A stretch of 12,588 bases of DNA from a bacterium (lineage in GTDB: Bacteria; Eremiobacterota; Eremiobacteria; Baltobacterales; Baltobacteraceae), in the NCBI GenBank assembly GCA_021781095.1, contig JAJXXM010000262.1, forward strand, positions 1-12,588. Direction: 5' to 3'. This document shows, in pieces, positions 1-6,179 of this stretch (the first letter of the stretch is position 1; every line of letters begins with the position of its first letter). The translations under genes were made by a program, and so were the position numbers. The notes beneath the pieces were generated by a model. It saw nothing but the letters and a program-made list of their open reading frames with translations. It did no database searches and was not told where the DNA came from.

Positions 1-114
1 GAGGGTACCGTCGGTGAGGAGCATCAGCAAGATGCGCAGCACGCGGGCAAAGCGATCGCCCGAGGCCTTCTTGCGAAGCCCCGGTTCACGCGGCGAAAAC
101 ACTGAGACGGCCAC
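1..114 (-). CDS. N-terminal fragment of a possible HTH (WYL/DeoR-like) regulator, cut by the left edge
   Basis: On the minus strand an open frame starts at a GTG (114-112) and stays open for 38 codons to the window edge. A GGAGG Shine-Dalgarno (complement of 122-126) lies 7 bases upstream, which is what fixes this start and makes the gene credible. The N-terminus is a short basic lead (LRKKASGDR) followed by an amphipathic stretch, FARVLRILLMLLTDGTL. That pattern, a helix of the form R-x-L-R-I-L-x-L-L just before a turn, resembles the first helix of the winged HTH in WYL-domain and DeoR-like regulators. The HTH and effector domains lie outside the window, so the family call is an inference from very few residues. 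The gene is divergent from the toxin-antitoxin pair and shares its upstream region. It could equally be an unrelated protein. Confidence 0.5.
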   Translation of the reverse strand, partial: MAVSVFSPREPGLRKKASGDRFARVLRILLMLLTDGTL

Positions 115-236
115 TAAGAGCCCTCCGCGACCGAGTAAGTCCCCCCGTCGCCGCCGTTCTCGCGCCGATTCCGCTGCTCCTATGGGGCTGCCGCGGCTCC
201 AAAACAACACGCTCGACCGCCAAGTGGCGGACACTA

Positions 237-265
237 TTGCTTCCGCACCCCTGTCGCGCTATAGT
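237..265 (+). promoter_or_regulatory. Candidate sigma70-type promoter of the toxin-antitoxin pair
   Basis: TTGCTT (237-242) and TATAGT (260-265) are separated by exactly 17 bases, a good match to a -35/-10 pair in an otherwise GC-rich stretch. Transcription would begin near 272, about 45 bases before the antitoxin ATG. The -35 box is enclosed by a short inverted repeat (GCGGA 227-231, TCCGC 242-246), a conceivable half-site pair for autorepression by the ribbon-helix-helix antitoxin. The repeat is only 5 bp and may be chance. The rest of the 115-318 gap shows nothing else I can name. Confidence 0.5.
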
Positions 266-318
266 AGGAATTGGGAATACGGCTTTTCAGTCGGCGAGAA
301 CGATAAGGAGCGCACCCA

Positions 319-615
319 ATGCCAACCACCCCCTCCCGCCGGGACGCACGCGTCTCGGTGCGTTTTACCGAACGAGAACGAGCGTATATCGAGGAAGCTG
401 CGGCTCTGGCGAGCGAGGGCGACCTTTCCCGGTTCATTGCCACGGTCGCGCTTCGCTCGGCCCGAAGCGTCGTGGAAGAGAGTGGAATCTCTCTGCTCGC
501 CGCCGATCGACGTCGCCGCTTTTACGATCTCCTACTCGCCCCGCCGCCGCCCACCGATGCGCTCCGAGAACTTGCGGCGAATCCGGTTCCCGACGGTTTT
601 GAGCTCGAACGATAA
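319..615 (+). CDS. DUF1778 ribbon-helix-helix antitoxin (TacA-like)
   Basis: This 98-residue protein looks like the antitoxin of a type II toxin-antitoxin module. Residues about 10-50 (RVSVRFTERERAYIEEAAAL, then a helix containing LSRFIATVAL) have the beta strand plus two helices of a ribbon-helix-helix DNA-binding fold typical of DUF1778. The tail, with LLAPPPPTDALREL around 71-85, matches the proline-containing toxin-binding end of TacA-type antitoxins (commonly L..PPxPNxALRxLL). The ATG at 319 has AAGGAG at 305-310, 8 bases away. The stop (613-615) lies inside the next gene, a GNAT toxin, as expected for a coupled pair. In known systems the antitoxin neutralises the acetyltransferase and represses its own promoter; here that is inferred from family and gene order. 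Confidence 0.86.
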   Translation: MPTTPSRRDARVSVRFTERERAYIEEAAALASEGDLSRFIATVALRSARSVVEESGISLLAADRRRRFYDLLLAPPPPTDALRELAANPVPDGFELER

Positions 616-1153
616 TTCGGGCCGTCGCCTTCGCATTCGGATCGTCCCACTCGATCCTTCGCTCCACGACCGCAAGAGCTTTGCGTGCGGAAACGATGTC
701 GTCGATCGCTACCTCCGCACCACGGCCGCACAGGCAACGCGCTATTATCGCGCAGCGACCTTCGTTCTCGCAACCGTCGACAACCCGTCGGAGGTTCTCG
801 GATATTACACGCTCGCTCCGCACGAGTATCGCGATGGCGAACTCGATCTCGCCACGGCTCGCACGTTGAAAGTGCATGGGCTCCAACGCATTCCAGTGCT
901 TCTGCTCGGGCAGCTCGGCATCGCAGGTACCTATCAGAGTCGCGGCCTTGGGAAACTTCTCCTTTGGAGTGCTCTCGAACGTGCCTTCAGCACCGCCGCA
1001 AATAGCGGTGCGGTCGCCGTCATCACCGATCCCGCCAACGATTCAGCCGCCGCGAATTATGCACGATACGGTTTCGCAACGCTACACGACGCACCGTTCC
1101 ACCGTATGTTGCTGCCGATGAAGACGATCGCAGCCGCATTATCGCGCGGGTAA
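599..1153 (+). CDS. GNAT acetyltransferase toxin (TacT-like)
   Basis: The gene encodes a single-domain GCN5-related N-acetyltransferase directly after a DUF1778 antitoxin, the arrangement of TacAT/AtaRT modules, whose toxins acetylate the amino group of aminoacyl-tRNA and block translation. Visible signs, counted from a TTG start at 599 (184 residues): FACGNDVVDRYL at 28-39 corresponds to the usual F-x-C-G/S...L-N-x-W/Y-L opening; LGYYTLAP at 67-74 is the second strand; QSRGLG at 113-118 is the acetyl-CoA pyrophosphate loop (Q/R-x-x-G-x-G/A); ARYGF at 155-159 carries the tyrosine thought to act as general acid (Y157). The start is uncertain. TTG 599 overlaps the antitoxin stop and fits the family's length, while an in-frame ATG at 557 would add 14 residues with no conserved look. 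Neither has a clear Shine-Dalgarno, so translational coupling is likely. The tRNA target is unknown. Confidence 0.83.
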   Translation: MSSNDNSGRRLRIRIVPLDPSLHDRKSFACGNDVVDRYLRTTAAQATRYYRAATFVLATVDNPSEVLGYYTLAPHEYRDGELDLATARTLKVHGLQRIPVLLLGQLGIAGTYQSRGLGKLLLWSALERAFSTAANSGAVAVITDPANDSAAANYARYGFATLHDAPFHRMLLPMKTIAAALSRG

Positions 1154-1177
1154 TCGTCAGCGCGCTCCCCTCGATAC

Positions 1178-1192
1178 GCCGCTTTCAGCGGC
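1178..1192. terminator. Short GC stem-loop after the toxin gene, possible shared terminator
   Basis: GCCGC (1178-1182), loop TTTCA, GCGGC (1188-1192) form a perfect 5-bp stem between the convergent ends of the toxin gene (1153) and the ABC permease gene (1247). No U-tract follows on either strand, so intrinsic termination is not shown. It could instead be the core of an interspersed intergenic element. Confidence 0.3.
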
Positions 1193-1228
1193 TACTCGGG
1201 ATGACAGAGCACCATTGGCTACTCGGGA
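1190..1228. repeat. 12-bp direct repeat in the 1154-1246 gap
   Basis: GGCTACTCGGGA occurs at 1190-1201 and again at 1217-1228, 27 bases apart. The first copy begins inside the right arm of the hairpin at 1178-1192 and continues as CTCGGGATGACA, a type of sequence I have seen in intergenic interspersed elements of high-GC bacterial genomes; that resemblance is from memory and untested. The gap holds no gene. Confidence 0.55.
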
Positions 1229-1246
1229 GGACACGGAGCCATGCGC

Positions 1247-2830
1247 TTACCCCGCGGCGTCGCGCGCCATAGCGACGCCGTTGCCGGAGATCCGCGAGAT
1301 CGCGAACTCGAGGAAGAGCGCCGTTTCGCCGAGCGTCACGATCGCAGCCAACACGATACCAGCTGCAACATCGTGCGTCGGCACGGCGACAATGGCAAAG
1401 CCGATCGCCGGTGGCGCCAGAGCGAGGACCGAAAGCAGCATCCGCAACATTCCGGAAATCGCTCCGGCTCCACCGTTCCACGGGAAGACCGTATAGAGTG
1501 CGATTCCGATACTACGCAATACCAAAATGGCGAAAACCGCTCCGGGAAGTGCAAGGAGAGCGATCGCAGCGTTGCCGACGGCGATACAATACGCCGCCAT
1601 TCCGAGTGCGAGCGGAAGGATCGTCCGCCACACAGTCGCCGCCGTCCACACATAGAGCCGCGAACGCAACGGACTCGCAGAGATCCACCACATCGGCTTG
1701 CCGATATCGGCATCAAGCATAACGGTCGCCAGCAACGATACCACGAGAAATTCACACGAAAGTGCGGCTGCAAGCACCACGCTTCCGGCAGGGGTCGTTG
1801 CGGGGCTTCGCATCAGGTAGCCGGCTACTGCCCCGATGGCCACGCCAAGTAGTATCCCGAACGCGAAGAGCCTTTGGACGCCGTTATGACGCCGAAAGCC
1901 AATCCAATCTTTCCACAAGATCGCCCACGCACCGGCCATCCCACGGGGAACGCCGTTCGAGAGCGATGTCTTCGGCAGCTTCGACGATTCTTGAGAAGCG
2001 AGCGCGCCCGCGCGTCCCTGGCTACGTTGAGCGACGGCCTTCATTCCCAAATACGACGCCGCAAAAATCTCCGGATAGAGATCGCGCGCGCCGACGAACG
2101 AAGCGATCGCCAACCCAAGAAAAATCGCATACACTGCGAGAAGTGCCGCAATATTTCCGGCGAAGAGTGCGTTCAGCAGTCGCCCGAAGCCAAGAGCGAG
2201 CGCCCAATGCGCGAACGGCTGCGCGCCGGTCCAGAGCGCACCCATCCCGATTGCAGCGGCCGGCAACAACGCGACGAGCGCGAACGCCACGACGAGGCCA
2301 TACGCGGCGGCGGGACCGAATCGCGTGCGAATCCGAAAGGCGAACGAAGAGAGCACCGAACCGACGAGAAAAAAACCTAAGAGGCCGAACGTCATTCCCG
2401 CAAGACCACCGAAAATTGAAAAAATCAAGGCGTACAGTAGCGCGATGGTTGCCAAACGCCCAATAGCAAAGAGGTTTTTTCGCAGCACCAAAAATGGAAT
2501 CACGGCCTCTTCGTGCAACGGCGAGCAAACGAGAAACCGCGCATCGGCAAATGAGGTGAAGAGCTTCACTACCCCGCGCGCGCCGGCCCAAGCCGTCACG
2601 GTCATGAGGAGCAGTACGCCGCAGAACGCCAGCGTCGCATAGGGTTCGTGCATTCCCGCAGATTGGCCGTGCACGCGAGCGTTCTCGACGCGAAGCCAAA
2701 AAAAGAACGCATAGTAGGCGACTCCAAGGATGAGAAACACCAGCTTCGACGGATTGCGAAGCGTCTCGCGCAGCTCGTTCGTTCGCGTTCGCCATTCCAA
2801 ATAAGCCAGCGCCGCCCAATCGCCGTTCAC
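1247..2830 (-). CDS. ABC exporter permease, polytopic membrane protein
   Basis: This 527-residue protein is strongly hydrophobic, with about 11-12 predictable membrane segments. Examples are LVFLILGVAYYAFFFWL near 30-46, a long pair around 125-165, and clusters at roughly 325-345, 350-372, 400-445 and 460-520. Hydrophilic loops carry basic patches. The layout fits the large permease of a putative exporter such as the ABC_export or ABC-2 classes rather than an importer. The GTG start (2830-2828) is one base after the TAA stop (2834-2832) of the ATPase gene, so the two are almost certainly translated together and form one transporter. The start has no strong Shine-Dalgarno of its own, consistent with coupling. 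No accessory periplasmic protein is encoded nearby and the substrate cannot be told. Confidence 0.82.
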   Translation of the reverse strand: MNGDWAALAYLEWRTRTNELRETLRNPSKLVFLILGVAYYAFFFWLRVENARVHGQSAGMHEPYATLAFCGVLLLMTVTAWAGARGVVKLFTSFADARFLVCSPLHEEAVIPFLVLRKNLFAIGRLATIALLYALIFSIFGGLAGMTFGLLGFFLVGSVLSSFAFRIRTRFGPAAAYGLVVAFALVALLPAAAIGMGALWTGAQPFAHWALALGFGRLLNALFAGNIAALLAVYAIFLGLAIASFVGARDLYPEIFAASYLGMKAVAQRSQGRAGALASQESSKLPKTSLSNGVPRGMAGAWAILWKDWIGFRRHNGVQRLFAFGILLGVAIGAVAGYLMRSPATTPAGSVVLAAALSCEFLVVSLLATVMLDADIGKPMWWISASPLRSRLYVWTAATVWRTILPLALGMAAYCIAVGNAAIALLALPGAVFAILVLRSIGIALYTVFPWNGGAGAISGMLRMLLSVLALAPPAIGFAIVAVPTHDVAAGIVLAAIVTLGETALFLEFAISRISGNGVAMARDAAG

Positions 2831-2831
2831 G

Positions 2832-3542
2832 TTAGGCCCGCGTCAATTCCAAGAAAAGCTCTTCGGCGTCCTCGCGCCCCACGCGCGCGCGCAACTCGTC
2901 GAAGGTTCCGGCTACAACGAAGCGCCCGTCTTTGATAATGACGATCCGATCGCAGATCTGCCGAGCCTGCTCGATCATGTGCGTGCTAATGATAATCGCG
3001 GTTCCTTCGGCGCGCAGTTGGCGCAGCATCTCCCGCAGTTCCCGTTGCCCTTGCGGATCGAGCCCGATCATCGGTTCGTCGAGCAACAGCACCGGCGTGT
3101 CGGCGAGTAGGGTTGCGGCGATCAACGTCTTCTGCCGCATCCCTTTGGAGAGCGCGCGCCCGAGCGTGTCGCGCTGGTCGGCGATTCCCAACCGCTCCAA
3201 CAGCGAGTTCGCCTCCGTCTCCCAGCCCGGTGCGAGCCGGCTGCTCTTCGCTACAAAAACGAGATGCTCCCAAATGGTGAGCACCGGATAGACCTCGGGC
3301 GTTTCGGGAATGAGCGAAATGACGCGTCCGCGTTCCGGCCCTAACGCGGTGCCCGCCCAAGAAATCGTACCCGACTCGGGTCGCAAAAAGCCCGCGAGCG
3401 ATAGAAACGTCGTGCTCTTCCCCGCTCCGTTCGGGCCGAGCAATCCAACGATTTCACCGGAACCCACCTCGAAGGAGAGGTCGTCGACCGCAGTCTTCGT
3501 TCCGAACCGCTTTGTCAGCCCTTCGATCGAAAGCGATGCCAC
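2832..3542 (-). CDS. ABC transporter ATP-binding protein
   Basis: A complete 236-residue nucleotide-binding domain. Walker A is GPNGAGKS at 36-43, the signature motif is LSKGMRQK at 131-138 (S-K-G replacing the canonical S-G-G, common in this exporter class), Walker B is VLLLDEP at 151-157, the D-loop is GLDPQG at 160-165 and the switch histidine is H188 in STHM. At the Q-loop the sequence reads IPETPEVYP, with Glu where Gln is usual, also frequent in multidrug, bacitracin and Nat-type ATPases. The protein powers the permease encoded one base downstream. It starts with GTG at 3542, four bases after the TAG of the DHH phosphoesterase gene, so three genes form one operon. The C-terminus lacks an extra regulatory domain. 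Confidence 0.93.
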   Translation of the reverse strand: MASLSIEGLTKRFGTKTAVDDLSFEVGSGEIVGLLGPNGAGKSTTFLSLAGFLRPESGTISWAGTALGPERGRVISLIPETPEVYPVLTIWEHLVFVAKSSRLAPGWETEANSLLERLGIADQRDTLGRALSKGMRQKTLIAATLLADTPVLLLDEPMIGLDPQGQRELREMLRQLRAEGTAIIISTHMIEQARQICDRIVIIKDGRFVVAGTFDELRARVGREDAEELFLELTRA

Positions 3543-3546
3543 GTTC

Positions 3547-4434
3547 CTACCCGTTGCGTTTGAGCATCGTCACGATCTCCGAGAGCACGCGTTCGACATC
3601 GGGCGTCGCGGGTTGCGCGGTGCCGGCGCCGACGTGCCCGCCGCCGCCGTAATCGGCGAGCAGATCGCCGACGCTGGTCTTGCAGGTGCGGTTGAGAATC
3701 GAATGCCCGACTTGGATCGATGCGTAGCTCCCGTCGTGCCCGTCGGCGATGCGGACCGAAACGTTCGCAGTGGGGAACAGCGTGTACACGAGAAAGCGAT
3801 TGCCGCTCGGCGGATGCTTCTCGCCGCGCATATCGGTGATCACGACGTTGCCGTCGAGCCGACTCTTGGTTTCCAGCAGCGCCTTGAACGCACTCTCCTC
3901 CGCGCGCAGGCGTTCGACGTGAACGCTCACCTCGGGATCGGCGAGTATTTGCTCCACCGGCATAGATTTCGCAAGTTCCATGAGATGCTTGAAATAACTC
4001 TTGAACGCACCGAGCCCCGTGCGCGGATCGAGCGTGTAGCCGATGAGAATCCAGCCCTTGGGATCGACGATATCGTCGCGCATCAGTAACGCGGCATCGA
4101 GCCGATCGGTCGCTTCAAGCAGTTCGGCAAAACGCTCGAATTTCGGCGACTTATAATAATTCGCAATCACGCGCGCCGCGCTCGGCGAGACGTCGTACGC
4201 GCCCTTCACCGTGCTGCCGAACGCTTGCTCTTCCTGGCTCATGTGATGGTCGAACCACATGCCCGCCCGCGCATCGTAGGGGAGATTTGCGAGAATGTCG
4301 TTTCCGTCGATCGCGATGCGCCCGTCTTGCACGTCCTTCGGGTGCGCGAAATCGATGGCGTCGATCGTTTCGACTTCTTGCAAGAGAATCGCGCAGGTCA
4401 GACCATCGAGATCGGCCCGAGTAATCAGTCGCAT
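3547..4434 (-). CDS. DHH/DHHA1 family phosphoesterase (NrnA/exopolyphosphatase-like)
   Basis: A 295-residue protein of the DHH superfamily, Mn-dependent hydrolases of short RNA, cyclic dinucleotide or polyphosphate substrates. Motif I is TRADLDG at 5-11, motif III is FDHH at 61-64 (the name-giving D62-H63-H64), an acidic ATDRLD lies at 108-113, and the DHHA1 substrate-binding GGGGHVGAG is at 263-271. The opening MRLITRADLDG... followed by FAHPKDVQDG resembles a subgroup often annotated as exopolyphosphatase; the true substrate is not evident. The ATG at 4434 is chosen because GGAGG sits 8 bases upstream. The open frame continues to 4530 but that extension is Ala/Arg-rich with no family resemblance. 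It is the first gene of an operon with the ABC ATPase (4-base gap) and permease. Confidence 0.85.
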   Translation of the reverse strand: MRLITRADLDGLTCAILLQEVETIDAIDFAHPKDVQDGRIAIDGNDILANLPYDARAGMWFDHHMSQEEQAFGSTVKGAYDVSPSAARVIANYYKSPKFERFAELLEATDRLDAALLMRDDIVDPKGWILIGYTLDPRTGLGAFKSYFKHLMELAKSMPVEQILADPEVSVHVERLRAEESAFKALLETKSRLDGNVVITDMRGEKHPPSGNRFLVYTLFPTANVSVRIADGHDGSYASIQVGHSILNRTCKTSVGDLLADYGGGGHVGAGTAQPATPDVERVLSEIVTMLKRNG

Positions 4435-4496
4435 CGTTTCATCCTCCCCTAGAAAAGCAAAGGCGCGCGCCGCCCTGGCGAGCATCGCTGCTGCGT

Positions 4497-4546
4497 ACTT
4501 GCGCCTCGTGCCGCTGCAGCCCTCCAGCACGCGCCGGCACGCAAGT
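4497..4546. other. Long interrupted inverted repeat between divergent genes
   Basis: ACTTG (4497-4501) and CGTGCCG (4507-4513) pair with CGGCACG (4535-4541) and CAAGT (4542-4546). This gives 12 bp of stem with a 5-base bulge and a 21-base loop that itself contains GCTG/CAGC and a CTGCAG palindrome. It lies in the 143-base gap between the DHH gene (minus) and the small plus-strand gene, so it would sit in one leader transcript or form a double-stranded operator. No clear -35/-10 pair is visible around it. GC-rich DNA gives chance hairpins, but the 7-bp uninterrupted arm extended by a second 5-bp arm is better than most here. Confidence 0.4.
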
Positions 4547-4577
4547 CTCGGGGGCTCCCGCGTCGTATGAGCCGAGC

Positions 4578-4937
4578 ATGGACGTCCGCCTGGTGCATCT
4601 GCTCGGTTCGTTCATCGCCACGCGCAGCGAGTACGTGCTCGCGCGTCTCGAATTCGCCGCCCTGCACCCCGATCGCCCGGCACCGCCGAGCATCGATCGC
4701 CTACCCGATGCCTCCGAGCGCACCCTGCGCGAGCGCTGGCCGTTCGCCGCGAGCGATCTCGCCGCAGCGCGTCTCTACCTTGCGGAGTATTCGGTGCCGA
4801 CCGGCGAGAGCGCCCCACAACGCGAGGCGCGCGTGCGCTTGGAACGCACGCTGCGCGAACTCGACGGCTACGCCCGAGCCATTCTCTGGGTGCGAACCGT
4901 AGAAGAGCGCGACGAGCGCGGCGGCGAGAGCGAGTGA
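4578..4937 (+). CDS. Small protein of unknown function, 119 residues
   Basis: I do not recognise this protein. It has strong G/C third-position bias in this frame, and an even amino-acid mix unlike the Arg/Ala/Pro-rich shadow frames, so it is probably real. It has no signal peptide or membrane segment. Residues 1-30 and 60-115 look helical and amphipathic, with many Arg, Glu and Leu (for example ARLYLAEYSVPTGES near 63-77 and RLERTLRELDGYARAILWVR near 87-106), separated by a proline-rich turn. The ATG at 4578 is the only good start but has no evident Shine-Dalgarno. The gene ends 5 bases before the convergent M20 gene, with no room for a terminator. A short regulatory or protein-binding role is possible but nothing shows it. 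Confidence 0.6.
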   Translation: MDVRLVHLLGSFIATRSEYVLARLEFAALHPDRPAPPSIDRLPDASERTLRERWPFAASDLAAARLYLAEYSVPTGESAPQREARVRLERTLRELDGYARAILWVRTVEERDERGGESE

Positions 4938-4942
4938 GGGCG

Positions 4943-6115
4943 CTACCCTCGCAGCGCTAATCCCACCATCATCTGAAAGCCGACACCGAGGGCGCGCTCG
5001 TCGATATCGTAGCGCGGGCTATGCTGCGGTTCGTGGCCGCGCTCGGGGCCATGCACGCCGACGAGAAAATATGCGCCGGGGCGACATTCATGCACGAACG
5101 CCATGTCCTCACCCCAGAGCCCGACTTGGTGCGGGTCGGTAATCGCCTCGGCACCGAGCACGCGCGCCGCCACCTCGCGAACGATATCGTTGGTCGCGTT
5201 GTCGTTGACGGTAATCGGGTATCCCCAATGATAGTCGAACCGATACTCCAAGCGCATCGCCGAACAGAGCCCGGCGATAATGCGCTCCATTCTTGCGGGC
5301 ATCGACGCGCGAACCTCGGGGTCGAGCGTTCGCACCGTTCCCAACAACGTTGCCGACTCGGGAATGACGTTGAAGGTGGTACCGGAATCGAATTTGCCGA
5401 CCGTGACGACCACCGGTTCGCTCGCAGCGATCTCGCGGCTGACGATGGTTTGCAGCGCTCCGACGAGTTGCGCCGCGCCGACGATCGGATCGACCGTATT
5501 CTCGGGCATCGCACCATGCCCACCCTTTCCGGTGATCTCCAGCGAGAAGCGATCGGAGGATGCAAAAAATGCGCCGTCACGAACGCCGACCTTCCCCACC
5601 TCGAGCCCCGAATAGAGATGCAGCGAAAAGACCCGGTCGACGTGCGGATGTTCGAGCATCCCTTCTTCGATCATCGCCTTCGCGCCGGCGAGCCCTTCTT
5701 CGGCGGGCTGAAAACAGAAGACGATCGTCCCCGGCACGTCACCGCGCCGCGCCATGAGCGCTCGCGCTGCGGCAAGCAGGATCGCCACGTGCCCGTCGTG
5801 CCCGCAGGCGTGCATCGCACCCGGGCGCGTCGAGCGATAGGGAACGTCGGCGACTTCGTCCATCGGCAGCGCGTCCATATCGGCGCGCAGCATCGTGACC
5901 GGGCCGGGGCGCCCGCCACGGAGCGTCGCGAGGATGCCGGTCTTCGCGACCTTCGTTCGCAGGCTCGCGTCGTCGAAGCCATACGACCGGAGTTCGCGTT
6001 CGACGAACGCCGCCGTCTCGTACTCCTGGAACGAAAGTTCGGGGTGCGCGTGGAGGTGGCGGCGGTAGGCGACGAGCTCCTCCATCGGGATCTCGATGCG
6101 GTCTTCGGCGATCAT
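4943..6115 (-). CDS. M20 family metallo-amidohydrolase (N-acyl amino acid hydrolase type)
   Basis: A full-length M20D-type amidohydrolase, the group of hippurate hydrolase, N-acetyl-L,L-diaminopimelate deacetylase and IAA-conjugate hydrolases, which cleave N-acyl amino acids with a two-metal centre in the cytoplasm. Numbered from the ATG at 6115 (390 residues): RRHLHAHPELSFQEYET at 18-34, MHACGHDGH at 101-109 with metal-binding Cys104 and His106, the catalytic Glu pair QPAEEG at 136-141, SLHLY at 164-168 with a metal histidine, the dimerisation-domain GKGGHGAMP at 196-204, and HSPRYDID at 365-372 with the last metal histidine. GTG at 6121 would add two residues; neither start has a good Shine-Dalgarno. 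It is a lone gene, facing the small plus-strand gene at its 3' end and following the secreted-protein operon in the same direction. Substrate specificity is not decidable. Confidence 0.9.
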   Translation of the reverse strand: MIAEDRIEIPMEELVAYRRHLHAHPELSFQEYETAAFVERELRSYGFDDASLRTKVAKTGILATLRGGRPGPVTMLRADMDALPMDEVADVPYRSTRPGAMHACGHDGHVAILLAAARALMARRGDVPGTIVFCFQPAEEGLAGAKAMIEEGMLEHPHVDRVFSLHLYSGLEVGKVGVRDGAFFASSDRFSLEITGKGGHGAMPENTVDPIVGAAQLVGALQTIVSREIAASEPVVVTVGKFDSGTTFNVIPESATLLGTVRTLDPEVRASMPARMERIIAGLCSAMRLEYRFDYHWGYPITVNDNATNDIVREVAARVLGAEAITDPHQVGLWGEDMAFVHECRPGAYFLVGVHGPERGHEPQHSPRYDIDERALGVGFQMMVGLALRG

Positions 6116-6136
6116 GGGCACGGGTTACGGCGCGCC

Positions 6137-6160
6137 CCCGCCGGGTTCCGCCCGGACGGG
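6137..6160. terminator. GC-rich hairpin between the secreted-protein operon and the M20 gene
   Basis: CCCG-CCGGG (6137-6145), loop TTCCG, CCCGG-A-CGGG (6151-6160): nine base pairs with one bulged A. It lies 20 bases beyond the stop of the last secreted-protein gene on the minus strand and just upstream of the M20 start. There is no U-tract. It may terminate or attenuate read-through into the M20 gene, or protect the 3' end of the upstream message. Confidence 0.4.
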
Positions 6161-6179
6161 CTCGTAGTCACTTCGGCTA

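Noticed and set aside
14..598. Long upstream extension of the GNAT reading frame to position 14
   Set aside because: The extension is Arg/Pro/Ser-rich, has no Shine-Dalgarno, overlaps the antitoxin throughout its length and has no family resemblance. Homology to GNAT starts only near codon 599.
4435..4530. 32-codon N-terminal extension of the DHH phosphoesterase
   Set aside because: The Shine-Dalgarno and family start both point to 4434, and the extension runs through the hairpin region.
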